DNA of 64,000 bases. It comes from Beta vulgaris subsp. vulgaris (lineage: Eukaryota > Streptophyta > Magnoliopsida > Caryophyllales > Amaranthaceae). Shown piece after piece: positions 55,184-64,000 of this stretch; position 1 is the first letter of the stretch; every line of letters begins with the position of its first letter. The notes below the pieces were generated by a model. That model made no database searches, had not been told where the DNA came from, and saw only the letters and a program-made list of their open reading frames with translations. The stretch covers positions 23,910,494 to 23,974,493 of the forward strand of contig NC_079208.1 in NCBI RefSeq assembly GCF_026745355.1, given 5' to 3'. Both the position numbers and the translations under genes were made by a program.

Positions 55184-55464
55184 TGTAATAGACTAGCCTA
55201 GAAGGGCAGGTATTAGTAATACACTCTAGTTAATATGTTAGCTTGGGAAATAAGGCAAGTAAACTATAAATAGGGGAGATTAGGGAGGAAAAAGATCATG
55301 AAGAAAATATTGGAAAGCTTATTTTAGTGGTTAGCTTTGGGAGTGTGACCAAGTCACTCGAAAACTTGGCAATTATCCTTTTATTTTAGGTAATTTGCAT
55401 TTTCATCAATCAAATATCATCATCTTCTTCCTTTATTTCTCTGCCAACATACCCAGTTCATTAC
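55184..55464 (+). repeat. 3' LTR of the non-autonomous element
   Basis: 281 bp, TGTAATAGACTAGCC...CATTACA, partner of 52984-53269. It follows the purine-rich GAGGACAAGGTGGAAG region, with GACGGGCCGG at the boundary. Confidence 0.88.
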
Positions 55465-55961
55465 AGAATTACCGCATTAAGCAAATGGTCTGGAGATCAA
55501 ATAGAACATGATGCTTTCACCCAAAAATGCAGATAACGACAAACAAAATGCAAGTTATAAATCTTGGAGGAGTTGTCTTGTAAAACAGAATTTAAATAAT
55601 GATAACCCGTTACTAAATTACTGTTGTCATATGGAATAGTGGAAATATATTAGTTTACCGCCAAATCTAGTATGTTCTTTTTATGAAAGGAGAAAATTTT
55701 GAACTATCTGTTCTTTTACCGTAGAAATATGTTCTTTTTTTTATACCTACAAAGTATGAATTACTATTAAACATATTCCTTGATTGTGAATTATATGTAA
55801 CCTTTACTTTAAAGGTACGTAATTCTTTTATTTTAATAGTACCTTCTTATACATGAATTTTTCACGACCCATGATATTTTAATATTTAGATATGTTCTTT
55901 TTACGTACAAAGTGTGCTCTTCAAATTTACATTGTATGTTCTTTTCATTACTACCTATGTG
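55465..55961. other. AT-rich spacer with nothing recognised
   Basis: No coding frame or terminal repeat could be supported. Confidence 0.4.
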
Positions 55962-56720
55962 CAGGCATGTATTTATTTTGCCTATGGGGGATGAGCGCGT
56001 ATTCGGCTACCTCAATGTAATGATTTATTGAAATGTTTTGAAGTCGCCAACAAGTCTTTAAAGGAAGACTCATAAACATAATTGGATATTGAAAAATCGT
56101 AGGGACAACTTAGGGACTTATCCAATGTAAATTTCCCTTTACTCCATAGATGGTCAATGAACTAAAGATTGAGTTCGAAGGTGAGTGTACGAACACGGTG
56201 AGGAACCATGTTGCCCATTGCTGACCTCTACTTAATATCTATTTATGTCAATTTTTATGCAATAAAATAACCACATCATATTTAATGCACCCTAAAAAGA
56301 TATTAGTCTAGGTTGGTTCAAGAAACAGATAAAAGACTATTTTGTTTAGTGATATATTATTAGGCAACCAAATTACAGGGAGCCTATCAGGTTGTTCAGA
56401 TTAATCTGCTTAGTATTAGAATAGTTTTTTTAGGTCTTGATTAGCAAATATAATATGTGAGGTGATGAAAGCATTAAATCAGGACAATCATATAACATGC
56501 ATAGGCATATGGATAATAATAATATAAAATATTGTAAAGGGATCATAATGTACAAAATGCACGATTTTATATTGAGATCTACATCATAAAAGAAATCATT
56601 AGTAACTTTAACATTGATATAATAGATTATTCAAGGACCCTTATGTTTATAACGTGGCTTAGGTTTGCGAGATTGACAACATTCAGGATGAGTAATCGCG
56701 AAGTCTAAAGGAATATATGT
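55962..56720 (-). repeat. Repeat copy B, inverted match of 12690-13451
   Basis: Complement of copy A with many matched blocks (ATGAGCGCGTATT, GTCGCCAACAAGTCTTTAAAGG, GATGGTCAATGAACTAAAG, GAACCATGTTGCCCATT, CAAGGACCCTTAT). It starts TGCAGG, where copy A ends CCTACA. The promoter part of copy A (12270-12510) is not matched here, so B is truncated. Confidence 0.72.
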
Positions 56721-57985
56721 GTGTATGTATGTCTGAAAATATGTGTGTATGTTTATAATAATAATCTAATTCGTACACATGGTACTAATAAGAGGTTTTT
56801 AATGTGTCGATAAGGCACCAAATATCACTTTTCAAATAATATTTATAAAACCTAACAAGCAATTACCAAGAACGTAGTAAAGACAAGTCAAGGGTTGATC
56901 CACATGGAAAATGGGATTAATTAAAGTCTAACAAGTCTAAATTACTTAATTGAAGGGTTTTTGGAATTATTGAAAGATTTTTGTAAAAACTACGACTAGC
57001 TACTATCAAAGGACTAGAAAATAACACGATATGAGTCAATAGGAAAAACGCTAGAGTTAAGGTTATCATTAAAGAAATTGTGAATCAAAGGCGAGAATCA
57101 TTAAAACTACGACTAGCTACTATCAAAGGACTAGAAAATAACACGATATGAGTCAATAGGAAAAACGCTAGAGTTAAGATTACTAATATGGATAAAATCG
57201 AACAACGATCATTAAAGAAATTGTGAATCAAAGGCGAGAATCATGCAAGGTTTAGTTTTCCTCAAAAATACTCGAGTTCTCTCTTGAATGGTCCTTAAGA
57301 ATAACCGCTTAATCAATCAACTAAATCCTCTCTCGAATGGTCTTTAGTCAATTGATTCAGAGATTCAATAAATTAGGAAAATCCCTAAGGATCCCCTTAA
57401 TTTCTAACCAATATCTTTGCCTAGAAATTAAGTTGATTCATGGGGATGATAAAATAGTTCAAAATTCGATTAAGAGCATTTGAAACCAAAATACCAAAGA
57501 ATAAATGTGATCAATATCTATCCTAAGGCTTCAAAACACCAAGATCAATGCATAATCATCTCTACATCATCACAATCACATTAACAATACATGTAAACCC
57601 TAATCCATACTTTCACCCTAAACCTAGATAGGAGACTACTCACTTATCGTGGATTCTAAGCAATAACACATGAAATTTATAACCAATTTAGGGCTAAACA
57701 TGAACTTTGGCCATGACTTATTATGAGGGTTAAGCAAAAATAGGATATAAAGACTCAAATGGGTTGAGAAGTGGAGAATTATGCTGGAATAAAAGGCTTT
57801 TTGGCTTTTGAACTCATAATTCTAGAAAAATGAAATGCCTTAAATCATCCTTCTAGTGGCTCGGTCTTTTGCAATCTTGGAGAGCTAAAATACAAGTCAC
57901 AAGTTAGGTGATCAACGGTGAGGGTTGTAAATGGGTCTTACGAGGTTTGTGGCCCTCCTTCGAGGTTCATTGCACAAGGGTAGGA
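56721..57985. other. Repeat-like intergenic DNA with a 117-bp duplication
   Basis: A block starting AAAACTACGACTAGCTAC at 56986 recurs at 57103. A GTGTCGATAAGGCACCAAAT motif near 56802 resembles parts of plant gypsy (Tat/Athila-type) elements, from memory only. No frame is supported. Confidence 0.4.
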
Positions 57986-58026
57986 ACCCAGGTTGTTCCC
58001 CCTCACTTTAGCCTGTATCAAAGCAA

Positions 58027-59742
58027 TCAGTCAGTGGTAGGAACCCAATTTGACTTTGGTTCCTCTGTTGGGCTAATATTTCTCTTAGCTTTCCAAACTT
58101 GTTTGATTAAGTGGGTATTCCTTTCAATATGTTCTTCTCTGGAGGAACAGTCAGATACTAAGTGTCCACTGTTCCCACAGTAAGAGCATATTCGGCTGCT
58201 TGGAAGATCAACATATTTTTTCATTTTGTTTTTCTTCTTGTGATTGAAACCTAGCCCAGTTCTTCCTTCATTTTTATATTTTTGTATCCAACTTACTGGA
58301 TCAGGAAGAGTCGTTCTTGAAGATTCCAATTTCTCTTTAATTACAAGATATTTACTCAAAACTTTTTCATGTTCGAATTTTAACTTTTCGAACTCAGATC
58401 TTGTATTTATAGAGAAACTGGTTCCTTCAGGAACAAATAGTTTCAATTCAGCCATTTCCATATTCAAGAAGTAGTATTCATTTTTTGCATTCACTGTTTT
58501 AAACCAATTTGAATGACCTTTGGTGACTTCTAAGGCTTTTTCTAAATTTTCTTCTCTAACACAAATAGCCTTGTAGTCATCTAAGGTTTCCAAAAGTAGT
58601 TTTATTAATTGATTCTTTAAAAATTCTTTTAACTCTTCTTCTATAACATTTATGCGTACCTTGTTGTTTGACAAGTCTTCTTCATCGTCTGTTTTTGCCA
58701 TGAGACATAAGTGTGCTGTCTCCTCTTCTGGTTGTTCCTGCTCCTCGTCTGAATCCGATTCTCCCCAGGCAGCTACCATGGCCCTTCTCATATCAACTTT
58801 TGAGAAAGGTTTTTGTTGTTCCTTTCCCTTCTCTTTGTACTTTCCTTTGCTCTTTTCATTTTCCCAGAGAGGGCATTCCTTTATGAAGTGATCCGGACTT
58901 CCACACTTGTGACAACTTAACTTTCCAGGCTTTTTCACGTTCTTCCCTTTGTAGTTCTTGTTGAAGAACTTTTTGAATATTTTCATAATCAGTGCTGCCT
59001 CTTCATCTTCAGTTTCTGAATCCTCTAAGTCATCGGACTTAAGAGCCAAAGCCTTAGGCCTATTAGAGTTAACCTCATGAGTTCCTAGATGGATTTCATG
59101 AGTCAACAAGGAACCGGAAAGTTGCTCGATATTGAATGTGGTGAAATCTTTAGTTTTCAGCAAGGCAGTATCCTTTGCCATCCATTTTTCATCCTGAGGA
59201 AGACTTCGTAGAACTTTATGTACTTGTTCCTCAGGAGTGATGATCTTTCCTAGAGATTCAAGCTCATTTATGATGTTGGAGAATCTTGTGAGCATTTCTT
59301 GAACAGACTCCTTAGGCTTCATTTGAAATAGCTCATATTTGTGCATGAGCATGTCAATCTTCGATCGCTTGACTTCGTTTGTTCCTTCATGAGTAACTTG
59401 AAGAAGTTCCCACATTTGCTTGGCTGACTTGCTTCCCATGATTCGATTGTGTTCATGAGGACCAAGACCACAGTGAAGAATTTTCTTTGCCAAGTTGTTC
59501 ATCTCCATTTTGTCGAAGTCATCTTTATCAAATTTGGAGAGAGGCTTGGGGACGTCTTCACCTTTTTCATTTTTCTCTGTGACTTCGAAGTCACCAATCT
59601 CTATTACTCTCCAAACTTGATGGTTTTCGGCCTTGATGAAGATTTCCATACGATTCTTCCAGTATGGATAATACTTGCCATTAAACATGGGTGGACGCTG
59701 AGTTGAGTAACCTTCTTTCAATCTTTCTCCTGATGTGTTCAT
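58027..59742 (-). CDS. gag: Intact copia Gag, 571 aa, two zinc knuckles
   Basis: The ATG at 59742 (MNTSGERLKEGYSTQRPPMF) lies 49 bases after the PBS and the frame runs uninterrupted to WVPTTD and a stop. Residues ~1-210 are the UBN2-type capsid region: YWKNRMEIFIKAENHQVW, GLGPHEHNRIMGSKSAKQMW, LPQDEKWMAKDTALL. Residues ~225-250 are acidic. Knuckle 1 is CHKCGSPDHFIKEC (~278-291), followed by KENEKSKGKYKEK-type basic residues. A helical middle with LEKALEVTKGHSNWFKTV follows. Knuckle 2 is CSYCGNSGHLVSDC (~527-540). It is the complete version of the Gags in elements A and B. It would assemble particles and bind RNA, but the element around it is truncated. Confidence 0.9.
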   Translation of the reverse strand: MNTSGERLKEGYSTQRPPMFNGKYYPYWKNRMEIFIKAENHQVWRVIEIGDFEVTEKNEKGEDVPKPLSKFDKDDFDKMEMNNLAKKILHCGLGPHEHNRIMGSKSAKQMWELLQVTHEGTNEVKRSKIDMLMHKYELFQMKPKESVQEMLTRFSNIINELESLGKIITPEEQVHKVLRSLPQDEKWMAKDTALLKTKDFTTFNIEQLSGSLLTHEIHLGTHEVNSNRPKALALKSDDLEDSETEDEEAALIMKIFKKFFNKNYKGKNVKKPGKLSCHKCGSPDHFIKECPLWENEKSKGKYKEKGKEQQKPFSKVDMRRAMVAAWGESDSDEEQEQPEEETAHLCLMAKTDDEEDLSNNKVRINVIEEELKEFLKNQLIKLLLETLDDYKAICVREENLEKALEVTKGHSNWFKTVNAKNEYYFLNMEMAELKLFVPEGTSFSINTRSEFEKLKFEHEKVLSKYLVIKEKLESSRTTLPDPVSWIQKYKNEGRTGLGFNHKKKNKMKKYVDLPSSRICSYCGNSGHLVSDCSSREEHIERNTHLIKQVWKAKRNISPTEEPKSNWVPTTD

Positions 59743-59790
59743 CGTTTCCAGGAACTAGCTCCTCAGTGTTAACTGATTTTGGAGGAACTA

Positions 59791-59802
59791 GGCTCTGATA
59801 CC
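59791..59802 (-). other. Primer-binding site of element C
   Basis: Minus-strand TGGTATCAGAGC directly beside the LTR; identical to that of element A. Confidence 0.85.
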
Positions 59803-59803
59803 A

Positions 59804-60610
59804 ATTATTAGTCTTGGACGAACACTTAAGCAACTACAAGAGGGATGGGGTGAATTGTAGTTGGAGATATTTTCAAACTTTTGGTGGAAATAAAAGAATG
59901 AATAAGTAAGAAAGAAATAATTGCATGAATTAAGAAAGAACTAGGAACACGAGATTTTTACAAGGAAAACTTCCTAGGCCCAATAGGAAGAAAAACCTTG
60001 ACCACGAGGGATTTTGACTCAATTCTCTTAATCACTTTTAGGCCAAAAGACTCTGTTTTGTACAACCTAAACTCAGACCAACTCTGTTCCTCTAGGAACT
60101 GGTTCCCAGTCAACCTGTTCCCCCTGAACAGTTGACTTCTCCCTTGACTTCACTCGAAGTCTTTTCTCTTTCTCTCTTCTCTTTCTCTTTCTCTTTTTCT
60201 CTCAAAATGATTACTGACTTAGAATCTCTCAACCCAATCTATAATACATCAATGTCTAAGAAGAAGAAAAACCGAGTAGACTTTCACTAAGAATATTACA
60301 TAAAATACTGAAAGTCTTACTAAAAGATCCGTTACAAATAACTATTTGTAAAGACCTATCTACTCGAATTCTTCTCCACGATCTTCTCCAATACTTCTCC
60401 ATGTTCTTCTCCATGAACACACGTACCCTTAGCCACTTCTCCATAATCTGTCCGTTGTAACTTTTCCGTTAGCAGTTGATTTAGTTGGGTTTCCACGATC
60501 TTCTCTACGATCTCAGCCACTTCTCCATGATCTCACGCCTCACAAATAGCTAGGTTGTTATGGTTCCTAAATTCTAGGAACTACCTCAATGTTCACTTTG
60601 TTAGAGCGCG
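59804..60610 (-). repeat. 5' LTR of element C (outer end uncertain)
   Basis: It carries the ACTACAAG...TTGTAGT hairpin (59833-59861), here with the G run broken by AT, and the CCTAGGCCCAATAGGAAG block also seen in element B's 3' LTR. The edge reads TTATTAG where relatives have TGTTA, so the terminal TG is mutated. Confidence 0.7.
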
Positions 60611-61074
60611 TGCTTAGGTTAATGTTTGGCGGCTCCTTGTTTGTAGGATAAACAACAATGCTGCGCACACATTTAACTAAACAAAATATTATGGAATCTT
60701 AATATATTTCATTTGTTACAACCATAAAATAAATCGGATAACACAAATAAATTATAAATAATTTTAAACTTGATTAAACACATAATCAAATCTTCATAAA
60801 GTATTTATCATTTTATTTGTGAAACCTAAAGATAATTATATAAATTAAAACTAGACAAATAAAATAAACTAAACAAAAACAAAAACACCCTAGAAAAATA
60901 GAACTAAGACATAAACAAATTACTTCTAACAAGAAAACTAAAAATCGAATTAAACTAATAATATGTAAACTTTAATTATATGTCATTATCAAAATAGTGA
61001 AATAACAACAAGTATTATTTAGTAGTCTATCGTCATCATCTATGTTTAGAAGTGCATTTGTAGAACCCGACACT
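60611..61074. other. AT-rich DNA with nothing recognised
   Basis: No frame or terminal repeat supported; part may be the outer portion of element C's LTR. Confidence 0.35.
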
Positions 61075-61273
61075 CACTAGTGGAAAAAAGCCCACCGATC
61101 TGGTCAAAATCGAGCTTACCAATCCGATTATGGTTGGGATCGGATGGGCTCGCAGCAGTTGACAATAGTTAACTAATTCGTCCTAAACCAGATCAGTAAA
61201 TCATTTACATATCAAGTTTTGACCCAAAACAGGAGCAGTTGACCAACCCCCAAAACCAATTTTTTTCTTTTGC
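61075..61273. mobile_element. Left end of a CACTA element, cut by element D
   Basis: CACTAGTGGAAAAAAG at 61075 is the same terminus type as 22241, here followed by CGATCTGGTC, CCGATTATGGTTGG and ATCGGATGGGC as short inverted subterminal motifs. At 61274 a copia LTR begins. The rest of the CACTA should lie on the far side of element D, outside the window. Confidence 0.6.
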
Positions 61274-61843
61274 TGTTAGTCTAGTAAAAACACTAGATCA
61301 ACTACAAGGGGGGGGGGGGTGAATTGTAGTTGGCGAGATTTTCAAACTTTTTGCGGATAATAAGACTTGAAAGATAATGAGGATAAATAATACAAGGAAG
61401 AACACTCGAAGATCCTTTTAACAAGGTTCTCTTCCTCAATTCTTTAGGAAGAAACCTTGCTCTTTTATTTATAAAAGTTATTATAACTTATTTTAAATGA
61501 ATCCTCACTCAGTTCCTCCAGGAACCAGTTCCCAGTCACCTTGTTCCCCCTGAACACGTGAGTTTCCTCACTTGACTTCACTAGAAGCCTTCTCTTTCTC
61601 TTTTCTCACTCTCGAATACAAGATTTTAGTTCTCTCAACCCACACTCTAAGAATATTACAAATGTGTATGTTAAATGAACAAGCAATAACAAGAAAAACT
61701 TTCTAAGTAATAATTGACTTGATCTCGCATGAAAGTTCTTGAGTTTTCTTTGAATAATTTCTTCCTTAAATAGGTGTTGCAATACTTCCTTGATCTGGAC
61801 ATGTTATGCTAATCATGCTTCTTCCTTAAATAGGTGTTGCAAC
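61274..61843 (-). repeat. 3' LTR of element D, truncated and partly duplicated
   Basis: It starts TGTTAGTCTAG and holds the G-run hairpin (61301-61330) with the longest run of about 13 G. Alignment with element B's 3' LTR holds to about 61815. Then CTTCCTTAAATAGGTGTTGC, already present at 61763, repeats at 61821, and the sequence jumps into the envelope-like gene. Confidence 0.78.
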
Positions 61844-61849
61844 CCACAC

Positions 61850-63176
61850 CCTGGACATTATCAATCTTCGTACAAATGGTGGAGGCACCCTTGTTCATAG
61901 CATGAAGAGGCTAATCATGCTGAACATCTTGATGTGCAATTCGAGCCTCCAAAGCTTGCACCCTTGTTCCCAGTAGAGCAATTGAAGCTTTAATATCCTT
62001 GAGTATCCCATGCAGACCCAAAGTAGATAGAAGAGGAAAATGCACATCTGGAGAAGCTGTTCCTGAAGGACCTTGCTCCTCCTCCAGATCAATCATGATC
62101 CCACTCACTAGGTTCCTCCTAGGTTCAGCAAGCCTCTGGCTCTTCCTCACAGCCTACTTGACCCCAGATCCTACTACCTCTTCTCTCTTCCTCTTGCTAG
62201 CAGGTGTAACCTCCTTCTCCACCTTAACCTTTACCTCTTTAACCTCAAACCCCAACACACCCCCATTCACTTGTAAACTTAGGCGAGAGAGGGTGTCTTT
62301 GGTTAGGTTCTAGGGCAAAAGAGGATATGTAGGGCAGTTTAATCTTGCACTTTTTTAAGATTATGGTAATGAGATTACCATAACCAATGCGAATTTCGTG
62401 GGTAATGCAATGAGTAAGGTGAGTTATGATTAGGGCAGGGAGATTGATGTGAATGTTGTTGGCTAGGCAGTACATCAGAGAAAGATCAAGGAGATTCGCT
62501 TGGGTTCTTTTTGAGGTGTGAGGAACAAGAAACCGCCAAACAAGTTGGAAAAGAAATTTGTGAAAAGGACTTAGGTCTTTTTGATTCATAGACAATCAGA
62601 AGGATGGCCACCAAAAAATTTCAAAACTTTTTCATTTTTAGCCGCACCCACATTTAGTTTAGCCATCCCCTTCACATACTCATACCTAGCAACAGGTACA
62701 TGGAACAACTCACTTAGTTTTTGTTCATCAAAATGAACCAGATTTCCCCCAACAACACTGATACATAAACCATTCGAATTCACAAACTTTGAACAAAATT
62801 CAGTCATCCCAGATTCATACAGCTCCTCATCAATACATAAAATTCCCGACCATTTTTTAAATTTAACTATATTAATAAATTCCACTTCACTTTCTTGCAC
62901 CAAACCAAATCCACACAAAAACCAATTAAAAATTTTGAGGATTTCGACTTTTTACCTCTTTTCGCGAGAATTTGAATTTCTCTTTCTACTTCTTCTTCTT
63001 CCTCAATTTCATCTTCCAATTGCTTGGAAGAGAGTTCCAATTCCACACTTTTCTTTGCATGTAGAGGATTCTTGGCTTGAGACCTCGGTACCATTATCGC
63101 TTTCATCATATTCTACAAGAGGAATTTTCTCCTGTGGAAGAGGGATACTTTTGGTGCTTGAGCGTTTGGGTGCCAT
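61850..63176 (-). pseudogene. Envelope-like gene of element D
   Basis: The start MAPKRSS (63176) matches the MAPKRKT start in element B. Next come an acidic stretch (KQLEDEIEEEEEVEREIQ) and basic KRGKKSKSSKFLIGF. The central domain shows LVHFDEQKLSELFHVPVARY, EYVKGMAKLNVG, QKDLSPFHKFLFQLVWRFLV, a QANLLDLSLMYCLANN segment and GYGNLITIILKKCKIKLP. The C-terminus has GLHGILKDIKASIALLGTRV, a coiled-coil-like helix, ending QDVQHD. Frameshifts lie near 63085, 62590 and 62290. It resembles plant SIRE/Ogre envelope-like proteins; no signal peptide or clear membrane anchor is visible. Confidence 0.75.
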
Positions 63177-63699
63177 GGATTTTAGGGTTTTGAGGAGAGA
63201 GAGAGAGATACAATTTTTGGATGTGATGGTTTTGCAGAGTGAATAATAGCGCGAGTAATGATGGGATGGAGGGAAAGGTTTATGAAGGGGCTTTTATGCG
63301 TGTGAGAGGAGGGTTCATTTAATGTGGTGCTTTTCCCTTTTCTTAGACATTCAATTTTTCAAAAGGGCATGCATTTTTTTTTTCGAAAAAATGCAACGTA
63401 TGAAAATAAGAAAATGAAAATTCGAGAAATAAAGAGAGAAATAAAACAAAATAAAATTATATGAAAAATAAAAGAGATAAAAAGAATGAAGAATATTTGA
63501 ACTCATGCTTTTGATACCTTCTAAATAAGTTGTACAAGTACTGTATTATTCTCAGTGTACTAGTGAGGACGCTAAGGGGAATATTATGAGACTAATGTGA
63601 GTTCTCAACCTTAACCAAGGTGTATGAATAAGATTCATGAAAATTGCAGGACAGACTTAGTAATGAATATTACCTAGGGAGATAAATATAAAGGCATTT
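63177..63699. other. Spacer between pol and the envelope-like gene (element D)
   Basis: AT-rich, with purine-rich AGAGAGAGAGA near 63200 and no credible frame. It corresponds to 20959-21539 in element B. Confidence 0.5.
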
Positions 63700-64000
63700 T
63701 TATATTATTCTGATCATCTCTAGTTGCAAGCGTATCTTTTCATATCGATCTCTAGAAATTGGTTTTGTCAAGATATCAGCTATTTGATTTTCAGTGGGAC
63801 AAAATTTAACTTTGACTAATCCTTTTTCTACATTGTCCTTCAAAAAATGATGACGAATATGAATATGCTTGACCCTAGAATGATGTACTAGATCCTTAGA
63901 AAAACATATTGCACTAGTATTATCACATAATATAGGAACACATTTAAATTTTATGCCAAAGTCGCCTACGTGTTGTTTGATCCATAATTCCTGGGAACAA
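63700..64000 (-). CDS. pol: Copia RNase H C-terminal part, open to the window edge
   Basis: The frame is open from the right edge for about 99 codons to a TAA at 63700-63702. It reads SQELWIKQHVGDFGIKFKC, then CDNTSAICFSKDLVHHSRVK, HIHIRHHFLKDNVEKGLVKV and a CPTENQIADILTKP segment. This is the C-terminal half of copia RNase H, with the catalytic Asp of CDNTSA intact. The rest of pol lies outside, so whether the whole gene is intact is unknown. It marks element D as the least decayed pol here. Confidence 0.85.
   Translation of the reverse strand, partial: CSQELWIKQHVGDFGIKFKCVPILCDNTSAICFSKDLVHHSRVKHIHIRHHFLKDNVEKGLVKVKFCPTENQIADILTKPISRDRYEKIRLQLEMIRII

Larger units (their letters stand above)
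52984..55464 (+). mobile_element. Non-autonomous LTR retrotransposon, 2.5 kb
   Basis: Two short LTRs (286 and 281 bp, TGTAATAG...CATTACA) enclose the element. TAATT (52979-52983) and GAATT (55465-55469) make a target duplication with one change. A tRNA-Met PBS follows the 5' LTR. Just before the 3' LTR, TTGAGGACAAGGTGG can encode LEDKVE, the usual tail of gypsy chromodomain integrases, suggesting derivation from a Ty3/gypsy element. No protease, RT or integrase core is present. The interior carries an unusual duplicated coding region (53339-54440). Confidence 0.88.
57986..60610 (-). mobile_element. Truncated SIRE-like Ty1/copia element C (LTR plus gag)
   Basis: The minus strand reads LTR (60610 to 59804), PBS (59802-59791), gag (59742-58027), then ends at about 57986 where element B would continue into protease. 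Everything after gag is gone. The right end is uncertain because no partner LTR exists and the outer LTR part does not align clearly with its relatives. Confidence 0.8.
61274..64000 (-). mobile_element. SIRE-like Ty1/copia element D, 3' part (right end outside window)
   Basis: The minus strand shows the RNase H end (64000-63700), a spacer, an envelope-like gene (63176 to ~61850) and a damaged 3' LTR (61840-61274). About half of the LTR and the polypurine tract are missing. It interrupts a CACTA end at 61273. Confidence 0.85.

Overview
This window is plant nuclear DNA from a repeat-rich region, almost certainly a eudicot; the species cannot be fixed from sequence alone. The evidence is Ty1/copia elements of SIRE type primed by initiator-tRNA-Met, a plant Ty3/gypsy element, CACTA, hAT, Harbinger, Mutator and mariner-type DNA elements, and one spliced single-copy gene. 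There is no sign of operons, bacterial promoters or organellar genes. About four fifths of the window can be assigned to mobile DNA.

Layout. 1-2658: 5' half of a minus-strand SIRE-like copia element (A), inserted into the 3' end of a plus-strand gypsy element (2659-3941). 3942-6467: unassigned repeat-like DNA. 6468-11906: a complete minus-strand gypsy element with near-identical LTRs, a 5-bp target duplication (CTTTA), and a pol frame that reads on into the 3' LTR as in centromeric chromoviruses. 11907-13451: a repeat with promoter features; part of it recurs inverted at 55962-56720.

13452-39758 is a Russian-doll nest. An old copia element (13452-17830 plus 39525-39758) is split by a minus-strand SIRE-like element (17831-39524). 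That element is split by a 13.4-kb CACTA transposon (22241-35679, target duplication ATC). The CACTA in turn holds at least one further CACTA end. It carries two decayed genes: a TNP2-type transposase and a TnpA-type gene fused to an Ulp1-like protease domain. It also has two sets of ~150-160-bp hairpin repeats and two G/C-skewed minisatellites.

39761-46212 is a run of small DNA elements: a Stowaway-like MITE, a 1.5-kb non-autonomous CACTA, a 1-kb foldback Mutator-like element and a hAT MITE. 46349-51521 (+) is the only convincing host gene: three exons, 181 aa, an FYV7/CCDC59 (TAP26) type rRNA-processing protein. Its introns hold a Harbinger-like element containing a gypsy RT scrap, and a Mutator-like MITE.

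52984-55464 (+) is a short non-autonomous LTR retrotransposon with an unusual, internally duplicated coding region. 57986-60610 is a truncated SIRE-like element that keeps an uninterrupted 571-aa Gag frame. 61075-61273 is a CACTA end cut by another minus-strand SIRE-like element (61274 to the right edge), which carries a degenerate envelope-like gene and an open RNase H end.

The retroelement genes (gag, protease, integrase, reverse transcriptase/RNase H) are parts of the copy-and-paste machinery. The CACTA genes encode cut-and-paste factors. Nearly all are disabled; the Gag at 58027-59742 and the FYV7-like gene are the notable open frames.
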